A stretch of 64,000 nucleotides of DNA from Aliiglaciecola sp041538045. Its GTDB lineage: Bacteria > Pseudomonadota > Gammaproteobacteria > Enterobacterales > Alteromonadaceae. Within the stretch, counting starts at the first letter, position 1. Each line of letters opens with the position of its first letter. Positions 1-7,704 of this stretch are shown here, in pieces. The notes below the pieces were generated by a model. The model was not told where the DNA came from, did not search any database, and was given only the letters and a program-made list of their open reading frames with translations. The position numbers and the translations under genes are program-made. The stretch spans positions 682,001 through 746,000 of the forward strand of contig NZ_JBGOSE010000001.1 in the NCBI RefSeq assembly GCF_041538045.1. Direction: 5' to 3'.

Positions 1-2212
1 CTTCAGCATCAGTTGTTGTTAAGGAAACATCATAGCTGCCCGTAGCTGGGAATATATGAACTGGATTGACGTCAACCGAAGTCGCGCCGTCACCAAAGTC
101 CCAATAGTAGCTAACAATATCATTGTTGACATCTGTACTTTCATTGGTAAAGGTAGTCTGTAAACCGTCAGATTCATAACTAAAGGCTGATACGGGTGGT
201 GTTTCTGCAACTTCACCTATTCCAGTAATCGTGAGTTCCCAACCATTAAGATTACCATTATCACCGTTATAGATATCTAGCACATTTAATGTCCAATCAC
301 CGGTTGCCACTTCACCATCAAATGCACTGGATTCAAAGCTCTCAACAATGTCATCTTCACTACCGCCAGTGTTAGCTGTAAGTACTGTTGATGTGCCAGA
401 AGGAGAGGTCAATGTAAGAACTAAGTCGCCTCTGTAAGTATGGGTGATATTAACAAAAGTACTAGTTCCAAAAACGGTCAATGGATCAGCAATGTTGATC
501 ACTGAATCAATACCAATATCATCAGGATCATCTTCATTCGGCAGGGTAGGTATAGAGGTGTTGTTACTATAAACAAAGTCGTTTAGTCCTAGTGGCAACA
601 CATACAAACCTAAGGTTTTTTCTTTGACAATGTCACCACTAGTTCCCGTTACTGTGAACTCGTAGTCGCCATAAGGCGTATCATCTGCCGTATCAACTGT
701 TAAGGTAAAAGTATCCCTCGGTTCTACAGTGGTTGCTGATAAAATACCTAGACCAGAAATATCAGTTAACGATAGGCTAACGTCACCTTCCCAGTCAGAG
801 ATGCTAGCCACTTCGAATGTATAAACAGCGCTTTCACCTGCGGTAATTTCTAAATTAACTGGGCTAACACTAAACTTAAACCCAGGAGTGGGATCTGCGT
901 CTAATAATGCCTGATGGACATTGAGACGTTTTCCAGTAACGGTTCGACCTTGCATTACCGCATTATCATCACCTGTAGCCATTAACAGGTCTTTCATCTC
1001 AAGTGCCGTTAAATCAGGATTTAATGACCAAACTAGAGCTGCTGCACCAGCAACATGTGGAGTTGCCATTGATGTGCCTGAATAGCTCGCATAGCCATTT
1101 CCTGGAGTAGTCGATAAAATAGCGCTGCCTGGCGCGGCCATATCGACAGTGGTTAATCCATAAGAGTATCCAGAATCACCATCTGTACGATTAACACTTG
1201 CCACTGAAAGGATGTTGTCATTTTCATAATTAGAGGGGTAGTGAGGGAGTACATCATTGTCAGTTCCATCGTTTCCTGCTGCAGCTACAAATAAAATATC
1301 TGCATCACCCGCAATTGTAATCGAATCTTTTAAGGCTTGACTGAAAGGACCACCGCCCCAACTGTTATTGAGTGCTCGGACGTTTACGCCAGCATCTTTT
1401 AGCGACACAAAATAATCAATACACTCGATAGCACCAGCGGTATCACCGAATCCATCTGCCGCAAGGAATTTACATCCCGCAATCGACACTTGGTGGTTCA
1501 CGCCCACAACGCCAATACCATTATTACCTGTAGCACCGATAGTTCCTGAAACATGGGATCCATGACCTTGATCATCCATCGGATCGGTATCACCGTTGAC
1601 CGTATCTATGCCATAAACATCATCAACATAACCATTGCCATCATTATCTATTCCGTCACCAGCAATTTCACCTGGATTCATCCACATGTTATCGGATAGA
1701 TCTTCATGCAAATAGTCAACACCAGTATCAATAACACCAATTACAATACTGCTGTCCCCAGTGGTAATATCCCAAGCTTCGGGGGCATCGATATCAGCGT
1801 CTTCAATGCCGCCGCTTTGGCCTGTATTATTTAACCCCCATAGAGAACCAAAATCGGCATCATCTGGAATGAGCGCTCTACTGACGATATAGTTTGGTTC
1901 TGCATATAAAACAGCAGGGTCGGCTCTAAGTGTTTCAAGAGCAGATTTTACAGACCTCCCACTCAGCTTTAATTTTGCCAATCGCCCATTCATCAAATGA
2001 GAAAAGCGATCATCAATTTCATCTTTGTTTAAATCAGTAATGCGGGCAGCTATTTTAGCTCTGGCCGATTTCTTTTGGCTTACAGAAGCACTGTCTTTAT
2101 ATACAACTAAGACTGAGTCTGTTTTATAACCATGCGAACTGGAAGCATAGGCATGGCTGACGGCTAGCGCTGGTAACAACGCCAGTGTGATTGCAGAAAG
2201 TTTGGCTTTCAT
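1..2212 (-). CDS. Secreted S8 (subtilisin) serine protease with P domain and PKD domain, 3' end outside window
   Basis: The minus-strand frame is open from an ATG at 2212 to the left edge, about 737 codons with no stop, so the C-terminus is missing. A signal peptide ends near residue 23 (AYA). An inhibitor-I9-like propeptide follows. The subtilisin domain carries the triad Asp162 (VIDTG), His217 (GHGSH) and Ser381 (GTSMA), with oxyanion Asn314 (AAGND). A P/proprotein-convertase beta domain lies around residues 545-670 and a PKD domain starts near 685 (YWDFGDG). The family is secreted and degrades proteins outside the cell; the extra domains probably aid folding or substrate binding. An AGGA sequence precedes the ATG. 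It is divergent from the curli genes; a role in curli turnover is only a guess. Confidence 0.93.
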   Translation of the reverse strand, partial: MKAKLSAITLALLPALAVSHAYASSSHGYKTDSVLVVYKDSASVSQKKSARAKIAARITDLNKDEIDDRFSHLMNGRLAKLKLSGRSVKSALETLRADPAVLYAEPNYIVSRALIPDDADFGSLWGLNNTGQSGGIEDADIDAPEAWDITTGDSSIVIGVIDTGVDYLHEDLSDNMWMNPGEIAGDGIDNDGNGYVDDVYGIDTVNGDTDPMDDQGHGSHVSGTIGATGNNGIGVVGVNHQVSIAGCKFLAADGFGDTAGAIECIDYFVSLKDAGVNVRALNNSWGGGPFSQALKDSITIAGDADILFVAAAGNDGTDNDVLPHYPSNYENDNILSVASVNRTDGDSGYSYGLTTVDMAAPGSAILSTTPGNGYASYSGTSMATPHVAGAAALVWSLNPDLTALEMKDLLMATGDDNAVMQGRTVTGKRLNVHQALLDADPTPGFKFSVSPVNLEITAGESAVYTFEVASISDWEGDVSLSLTDISGLGILSATTVEPRDTFTLTVDTADDTPYGDYEFTVTGTSGDIVKEKTLGLYVLPLGLNDFVYSNNTSIPTLPNEDDPDDIGIDSVINIADPLTVFGTSTFVNITHTYRGDLVLTLTSPSGTSTVLTANTGGSEDDIVESFESSAFDGEVATGDWTLNVLDIYNGDNGNLNGWELTITGIGEVAETPPVSAFSYESDGLQTTFTNESTDVNNDIVSYYWDFGDGATSVDVNPVHIFPATGSYDVSLTTTDAE

Positions 2213-2645
2213 AATTAAAGAATCCTAAATAAACACAAACAAACTTAGCTTTACGCTAAGCGACGGTTATAGATTCTCCAAACAACTTAACAATGAGTCT
2301 TGCATTTACACAACTATTTCAGAGTAGCCCTAAATTATGGTTTTTATCTACCTTGAATAACGAAAATACAACTTTTTTGGTAAAAATATTGGGCATTTTT
2401 GTGATTCTGGTACTAAAGGATTAGGAGTGAAATTCTTACCTCTACAAGCCCATTTTAAAGGCGATATTTACTAGCACTAAAGTGCTAACTGGTTGATTTG
2501 GTCAAGTTTGGTGTTTAATTAAGTATGTGATTTTTATAAGGATAACAAATACAACTTTAGGGCTATAGCGCTTGCTAGTCAGTTGGGTTTAAAGTCGTTT
2601 GCAGGTTTCAGAGCCGCATTTGTAGTGGACAAGGAGTAGTATCAG
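2213..2645. promoter_or_regulatory. Divergent intergenic region between S8 protease and csgB
   Basis: This AT-rich stretch of 433 bases has no gene and must carry the start signals of both neighbours. The csgB ribosome site AAGGAG lies at about 2630-2635, nine bases before its ATG. I could not assign a clear sigma-70 promoter or a CsgD operator by eye. Confidence 0.5.
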
Positions 2646-3137
2646 ATGATTGGAAGCCCCCGCAATAAGATTAACAGACTTTGGAGGACTCACTGTCTCA
2701 AACATTTGGGGTCAGTTATCCTATCTAGCGGGTTGTTACTTTTGTCCCCTCCTTGCTTTTCACAACAAGACTCTCTAGACCTTGTAGACTCTCCTTTGAC
2801 TTTAAGTCTAGCTCGTACCGTCAATTCTGAAGCATCACAAAGCGTGCTAATTATTGATCAATACGGCATACACAACACAACACATATAATTCAAACAGCC
2901 AATTCTTTAAATCATATAAGTGTTACACAAACTGGTCATAGCAATTTTGCGGACATCACACAAATTGGGGTGGGAAACTACGTTGATTTGGTGCAAAGCG
3001 GTGATGAAAACTTGCTCGAGGTTGTGCAACAAGGTGATTTTAACTTGGCGAATATAAGCCAACAAGGTGAGCAAAGTTTTATAGTTCATCAAATTGGAAA
3101 CGATATGGTTGTAAACATCACCCAATATAAGAAGTAA
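2646..3137 (+). CDS. csgB: Minor curlin / curli nucleator (CsgB-like)
   Basis: A 163-residue exported protein with a long N-terminal signal region ending in a hydrophobic stretch (about residues 22-40). The mature part has curlin repeats of about 22 residues with regularly spaced Gln, Gly and Asn (for example VTQTGHSN, ITQIGVGN, VVQQGDFN). In E. coli CsgB sits on the outer membrane and nucleates CsgA polymerisation. It precedes the larger curlin gene, in the order usual for csgBA. The last repeat ends in basic residues (QYKK), as nucleators often do. Assignment as CsgB rather than a second CsgA rests on gene order, size and the basic C-terminus. Confidence 0.85.
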   Translation: MIGSPRNKINRLWRTHCLKHLGSVILSSGLLLLSPPCFSQQDSLDLVDSPLTLSLARTVNSEASQSVLIIDQYGIHNTTHIIQTANSLNHISVTQTGHSNFADITQIGVGNYVDLVQSGDENLLEVVQQGDFNLANISQQGEQSFIVHQIGNDMVVNITQYKK

Positions 3138-3167
3138 AGCTGTTTACAATGACTTATGGAGAATAAA

Positions 3168-4631
3168 ATGAAGTTTAGAAAAACGACAGTAGCCAGTTCA
3201 ATTTTAATGGCGGTATTAGCAGCTCAGGCTGGTATTGCTCAAGCACAAAATACAGTTAAAGATGACAATCCATCAATCCAATCAGATTTCATGATTGATG
3301 CTGTGGGTAACGTTATCAACTTAACTCAATCTGCTTCCATTGGTAATTCTGTAGGTAACGAAGCCATATTAATGCAAGAAGGCGATTTTAATGGCCTTGA
3401 TATCACCATCGTGGGTGATGCAAATATGGTTGACGCGGAACAAATGGGGGAAAGTAATATCATTTATGGCACCGTCACCGGTGATGAAAATGATGTAACA
3501 CTTTATCAAAATGGCATTCAAAATGATGCCGAAATTGTTGTTCAAGGAAATTTTAATGAAATAGAGATTACACAGATGGGAGATGGCGGTCCCCTTGGTT
3601 TTATTTTTAATCGTTCAATAAATGATATTAGCGGTGATGACAATATTTTAATTGTGGATCAAGGTGATGGCGGCAACTGGGCGAACAACTCCATTAATGG
3701 TTATAGTAATGAAGTGGAAATTACGCAAACCGAAGATTGGCAGGAATCCTATATTAGCAATCTTGTCGGTGACGACAACGAAGTTGAGGTAGATCAAGGC
3801 GGGTACTTTAACATTGCTAGTTTCTCAGAAATTACGGGTAACGATAATGAGGTTAAACTTGAATCTGATGGAGAATACAACCGCATATACGGTTATATCT
3901 ATGGTGATGACAACAGCATAGATTTTGAACAGTCTGGCGACGATAACTCCGCTGAACTCGGGTTGTTTGAAGGCAATGATTCAAGTGCTGAGATCACACA
4001 AATTGGTACCTTTAACGAAGCAACTATTGACAACCTAGGTGACGGAAGTGATTACGAGATCACTCAAATAGGTTACGGCAATATTGGCTATACAGGCGCT
4101 ATCGGGGCTTACAACGACTTCTCTATTTTGCAAAACGGTGAATTTAATTTAGCAAGCACAGTAAATTTCGATGGTTTCTACAATGAAGTAAGTATATCTC
4201 AGCAAGGGAATGAAAATACCTTGTTAGCGGAAGCTGGAGTAGGGGAAGATGGTCCTAGTGGTTATTATGCTGATGATAACTTAATTGACGTTGAACAAAT
4301 GGGTAACCAAAATGATGCTGTGATTCGCTTAGGCGGCAACATTGAGAGTAATTTTAATACCGTAGATGTCGCTCAAAATGGTGACTTGAATGTGTTGGAC
4401 TTACTCATCAATGGTTCTGAAAATAGTGTCGATATTTTACAAGAAGGAAATGATAACTGGATTGTTGGTGAGGATACATACGCGATGACCATTACGGGTG
4501 ACGGTATGAGTCTGTCTATCTCACAAGTGGGTAACGATAACTTAGTTACTGGCAGCATGAGTGGCACCGGCGGCAGTATATCTGTTAGTCAAGTCGGCGA
4601 CTATAATGTCGCTACTATTACTCAATTGTAA
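3168..4631 (+). CDS. csgA: Major curlin subunit (CsgA-like), unusually large and acidic
   Basis: Two ATGs compete (3156 and 3168). GGAG at 3158-3161 lies six bases before the second and overlaps the first, so 3168 is chosen, giving 487 residues. A signal peptide ends at about residue 27 (AQAQ). The rest is built of around twenty degenerate curlin units of about 22 residues with the Asn-x5-Gln-x-Gly-x-x-Asn spacing, rich in Asp, Glu and Asn. E. coli CsgA is about 151 residues with five repeats, so this is over three times as long. It is expected to be exported through CsgG and to form extracellular amyloid. A terminator follows at once. Confidence 0.87.
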   Translation: MKFRKTTVASSILMAVLAAQAGIAQAQNTVKDDNPSIQSDFMIDAVGNVINLTQSASIGNSVGNEAILMQEGDFNGLDITIVGDANMVDAEQMGESNIIYGTVTGDENDVTLYQNGIQNDAEIVVQGNFNEIEITQMGDGGPLGFIFNRSINDISGDDNILIVDQGDGGNWANNSINGYSNEVEITQTEDWQESYISNLVGDDNEVEVDQGGYFNIASFSEITGNDNEVKLESDGEYNRIYGYIYGDDNSIDFEQSGDDNSAELGLFEGNDSSAEITQIGTFNEATIDNLGDGSDYEITQIGYGNIGYTGAIGAYNDFSILQNGEFNLASTVNFDGFYNEVSISQQGNENTLLAEAGVGEDGPSGYYADDNLIDVEQMGNQNDAVIRLGGNIESNFNTVDVAQNGDLNVLDLLINGSENSVDILQEGNDNWIVGEDTYAMTITGDGMSLSISQVGNDNLVTGSMSGTGGSISVSQVGDYNVATITQL

Positions 4632-4646
4632 AAATTGGTCTTGAAC

Positions 4647-4674
4647 AAGGGGGATTCTTCCCCCTTTTCTTTTT
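4647..4674 (+). terminator. Rho-independent terminator between csgA and csgE
   Basis: AAGGGGGA pairs with TCCCCCTT around a four-base loop, followed by TTCTTTTT. It lies 16 bases after the csgA stop and just before csgE, so it should reduce expression of csgEFG relative to csgBA. Confidence 0.85.
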
Positions 4675-4699
4675 GATCTTAGTGATGTTGTTTTTACAA

Positions 4700-5137
4700 A
4701 TGAAGTTGACGAATAAAAATTCCTTAACACGACTTTCAAACTTAACGTTAAAGCTTACTCGAAGGTTGTGTCTTGTTGGTTTAATTTTATTTAAACCTGT
4801 CTTTGTGGCGGCGGATGAACTCACTCTAAGTGGTCTACTGCTAGACAATACTATCAGTCGTCAAGGACATGAGTTCGCAAGCGAATTTGGTAAATACTGG
4901 CGAGATATCCCCGATACATTTGGCCAAAATGTTCACATTAAAGAAATTATTGTTCCCCAAGCCGGAACGAAATTAACAGTGCGGTTTGATAATCAAATTA
5001 TTTATCAAACCTATATGGGGCGCAGGCAAACCCCAATCAAAGAACGCGTTGAAACCGCAGTGGTACTTTTAGTCGATGCTCTTTCACGCTCAGGCATGAC
5101 CCAAAACAACCCTGACCTTGCGGAAGATGAATGGTAA
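4700..5137 (+). CDS. csgE: Curli secretion specificity factor CsgE
   Basis: A periplasmic protein of about 145 residues with an N-terminal signal ending near AADE, then the CsgE domain (DELTLSGLLLDNTISRQG, YWRDIP, GRRQTPI). In E. coli CsgE caps the CsgG channel from the periplasm and delivers CsgA. The start is uncertain: ATG at 4700 is preferred because it gives a normal basic signal peptide; ATG at 4685 is possible and neither has a good ribosome site. It is the first gene after the csgA terminator and is followed four bases later by csgF. Confidence 0.9.
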   Translation: MKLTNKNSLTRLSNLTLKLTRRLCLVGLILFKPVFVAADELTLSGLLLDNTISRQGHEFASEFGKYWRDIPDTFGQNVHIKEIIVPQAGTKLTVRFDNQIIYQTYMGRRQTPIKERVETAVVLLVDALSRSGMTQNNPDLAEDEW

Positions 5138-5141
5138 AAAT

Positions 5142-5588
5142 ATGAAAAAAATAAACATAGTTAATTTAACTTTCCTGATGGGAATACTTTCCTCACCACT
5201 ATTGGCAACTGAACTAGTATATGAACCCATTAATCCAAGTTTTGGTGGGAACCCATTGAACGGTAGTTTTTTGCTAAGTAAAGCAAATGCTCAAAATACC
5301 CATAGTGCCTCAAGTGCTTCAAAAACCTATGCTGAGAGTTTACAAGAGTCATTAGAAAGAGCCTACATTAATAGAATCGTCAGAGAAGTGACCGATTTAG
5401 CATTTGGCGAAGTCAGTTATGATGAAAATGGTGACCCCATTGAAAGTATCTTTTCCGAAGATTCCATATTTGTTAGCGGCGAGTTTCAAGTGGAGTTAAT
5501 CACTAGCAACCCAGATAGCATAATTGTTGAAATCAGCAATATTGTTACCGATGAAATTACTATCGTCGAAATCCCAAGGTTCGAATAA
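5142..5588 (+). CDS. csgF: Curli assembly factor CsgF
   Basis: The ATG at 5142 opens a normal signal peptide (MKKINIVNLTFLMG, cleavage near LLA-TE), giving 148 residues. The mature N-terminus has the CsgF signature NPSFGGNPLNGSFLL followed by AQN, the segment that in E. coli CsgF inserts into the CsgG channel. The rest is expected at the cell surface, coupling secretion to CsgB nucleation. It lies four bases after csgE and one base before csgG, so the three are one transcription unit. Confidence 0.93.
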   Translation: MKKINIVNLTFLMGILSSPLLATELVYEPINPSFGGNPLNGSFLLSKANAQNTHSASSASKTYAESLQESLERAYINRIVREVTDLAFGEVSYDENGDPIESIFSEDSIFVSGEFQVELITSNPDSIIVEISNIVTDEITIVEIPRFE

Positions 5589-5589
5589 T

Positions 5590-6366
5590 ATGAAGTATTA
5601 TGTTGTATTGGCCACTTTATTGTTATCAGGGTGTAGTTCTTTTACAAATGTTATTCCTCCTGCCACCGAAGAAGCAATCGTCATTGAAGATTCCTCTACC
5701 TTAAAAGAGCTAAAAGGTTTACCTAAGCCTTTTGGTTCTATTCCTGTTTCAGTTTATGCATTTAGAGATCAAACTGGTCAATATAAACCGAGCGCAGGTG
5801 CCAGTTCTTTTAGTACCGCTGTGACCCAAGGAGCAACATCTATTTTGATGCAAGCTTTAAGTGAAACTGATTGGTTTTTACCCGTTGAACGGGAAGGGTT
5901 GCAGAACATTCTTACAGAGCGAAAAATAGTCAGGGCGGCTCTCCAAAGCGATAGCAATGCTAATGAAAAAACCGAATTACCACCCTTAACCACAGCTAAA
6001 ATCATCATTGAGGGGGGAATAATCAGTTACGACTCGAATATTAGAACGGGAGGGTTTGGTGCTGAATATTTTGGTATTAATGCTTCAGAGTTATATAGAG
6101 AAGATCAAATTTCAGTTTATATGCGCGCTATTGATGTTCGAACTGGTCAAGTTTTAATTTCTGTTTCAACCAGTAAAAAGGTTCTGAGCAAAGAGATCCG
6201 TGCGGGGTTGTTTCGCTATATCAGTTACAAAAGGCTAGCCGAAATCGAAGCGGGCTATACCACTAATGAACCTATGTTTACTTGTGTGCAACAGAGTATC
6301 GAAAAAGCTATTTCTGAACTGGTGCTCAAAGGTATTAATAAGGGGGTGTGGAAAGCGCGAACTTAG
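5590..6366 (+). CDS. csgG: Curli outer-membrane secretion channel CsgG (lipoprotein)
   Basis: A 258-residue lipoprotein with lipobox LSGC (Cys15). The family core is clear: DQTGQYKP, FSTAV, RKIVRAA, EGGIISYDSN, YFGI. It should form the nonameric outer-membrane pore for curlins. The ATG at 5590 follows csgF by one base, with AAGG at 5576-5579. Against the E. coli sequence as I remember it, the constriction segment reads KPSAGASSFSTAV instead of KPYPASNFSTAV, so the eyelet Tyr and Asn appear replaced while Phe is kept. The C-terminus stops at GVWKART, about 20 residues short of E. coli. Confidence 0.94.
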   Translation: MKYYVVLATLLLSGCSSFTNVIPPATEEAIVIEDSSTLKELKGLPKPFGSIPVSVYAFRDQTGQYKPSAGASSFSTAVTQGATSILMQALSETDWFLPVEREGLQNILTERKIVRAALQSDSNANEKTELPPLTTAKIIIEGGIISYDSNIRTGGFGAEYFGINASELYREDQISVYMRAIDVRTGQVLISVSTSKKVLSKEIRAGLFRYISYKRLAEIEAGYTTNEPMFTCVQQSIEKAISELVLKGINKGVWKART

Positions 6367-6384
6367 TTTGCCTTTTCAAACTAA
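6363..6384. terminator. Hairpin at the convergent csgG/csgD ends
   Basis: TTAGTTTG (6363-6370) and CAAACTAA (6377-6384) form an eight-base perfect stem over a six-base loop that includes the csgG stop codon. The following T tract is weak, so termination is likely but not certain. Confidence 0.5.
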
Positions 6385-6428
6385 TTTGATTGCACAATAC
6401 AGGAGTTGAATAACGCAGAAACAGCCTA

Positions 6429-7109
6429 TTAACAAGCAGTTTCTGTTGTTTGTCTAGACCAGGTGATTAACTCTACTCGATTTCTACAACTGGTTTTTCT
6501 AAAGATACTGTAGATGTGGGTTTTGACCGTATTGACACTGATATGCAGTTGATCGGCTATTTCTTGGTTTTGTGCACCTTGGCTAATGTATTTGACGATA
6601 GTTTGTTCGCGCTTAGTTAAAGACTGTTGCCAGAATCCTGTTTGACTTCTGTCCACTATATCTGTGGAAAAATTAGCATCACTCAACATTTCATCGATTA
6701 GCAACTCAAGGGCATTTCTACGAAACCATTTTCTATCTTGTTTAATGGTGTTAATACCTTTAATTACTATTTCAAGTTTATCATTTGCGTAAAAAATACC
6801 TGATATGCCGTGTTTAATGGCTGCAACTTCAAAATCTAAATTACTACTTGCATTGAATAAGATAATCTTTATTAGATTTTTGTATTTTAAAACCGGAACT
6901 TGTTGAATTGAATTTTTGTTAATTGTTTTACAATCAACAAAAATCACATCGAAAGACGCAATGTAATCAGATTTTGGACAAAAGTTTCCAACCTGTAAAT
7001 CAAATCCACAGGCATCTACAAGATCTAGAAAGTGGTTTAATTTACAGTGCCGCTTTTTGTGGATATCTTCTTTTTGAGGAGAAATTACAAACGCTCTATT
7101 TCCTTGCAT
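6429..7109 (-). CDS. csgD: CsgD-like LuxR-family regulator
   Basis: A 226-residue protein with an N-terminal receiver-like domain (about 1-130) lacking an obvious full acidic pocket, and a C-terminal LuxR/FixJ helix-turn-helix (about 160-220: LTKREQTIVKYISQGAQNQ, then VNTVKTHIY, and RNRVELITW). The final segment resembles E. coli CsgD, the master activator of curli, and the gene lies convergent to csgG. AAGGA about ten bases upstream supports the ATG at 7109. The name rests on context plus similarity; another LuxR regulator specific to this locus is possible. Confidence 0.8.
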   Translation of the reverse strand: MQGNRAFVISPQKEDIHKKRHCKLNHFLDLVDACGFDLQVGNFCPKSDYIASFDVIFVDCKTINKNSIQQVPVLKYKNLIKIILFNASSNLDFEVAAIKHGISGIFYANDKLEIVIKGINTIKQDRKWFRRNALELLIDEMLSDANFSTDIVDRSQTGFWQQSLTKREQTIVKYISQGAQNQEIADQLHISVNTVKTHIYSIFRKTSCRNRVELITWSRQTTETAC

Positions 7110-7704
7110 AGCTTAGAGTCCTTTGAGAGTTTACTTTCTTTTTATTATGATGCTTAACGAGTTTGTAACACTCAGAATACATACATGGACTCATAAGTTC
7201 AATAAGAAAAGGTAAAAAAAATACACTCTAATATTACTGTTATTTACACACTTTTCTAGAGTGAAATAAACAAAGTTAAATTAGTCACTTACAAAGAATT
7301 TAGAAAATGAATCGAATTTATTGATAGATGAATCTATGATTTAAACAATCCATTTTTAAGCTATTTCAAGTATCACTTTTTATTACAATTAAAGCCTAAT
7401 AATTTGGGTTGAAAATCGACAATGGGTACTAGTGTTTAGAGGCTTCAGTAAACGTCGAAAGTTGTGTTACGATCTTCAAATCGAATAAATGCATTTACAG
7501 GCTATCTTAAAAAGTCTGTTTTTTATCCTCCAAATATGATGCTTTATAGATAATTATCAAAAGTTTATTGTGCGGAAAAAGGTTTATACTGAATTGCAAT
7601 TTCAGTATTAGGCCACTGTTTATACAATAAAATAACTGTTCAATTGGTAGTAAACTCAACCAAGAACTTAGCGTTAAAGCTTACTCATTTAAAAGGCCCG
7701 TTTG
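7110..7704. promoter_or_regulatory. Long AT-rich divergent region between csgD and the polyol dehydrogenase
   Basis: About 595 bases with no credible gene. It must hold the csgD promoter on the left and that of the dehydrogenase on the right. Two inverted repeats are visible: CACTCTA (7224-7230) with TAGAGTG (7257-7263) on the csgD side, and a tighter palindrome at 7586-7608 on the other side. Length and AT content fit a heavily regulated csgD upstream region. Confidence 0.5.
7586..7608. promoter_or_regulatory. Near-perfect palindrome, candidate operator for the polyol dehydrogenase
   Basis: ATACTGAA (7586-7593) and TTCAGTAT (7601-7608) are exact inverted arms around seven bases that are themselves almost symmetric. 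It lies about 100 bases before the dehydrogenase ATG, where a repressor or activator site is expected. No regulator gene is adjacent. Confidence 0.5.

Noticed and set aside
1..2212. Short minus-strand frame at 19-216 as a separate gene
   Set aside because: It overlaps, in another frame, the long S8 protease coding region that runs to the left edge.
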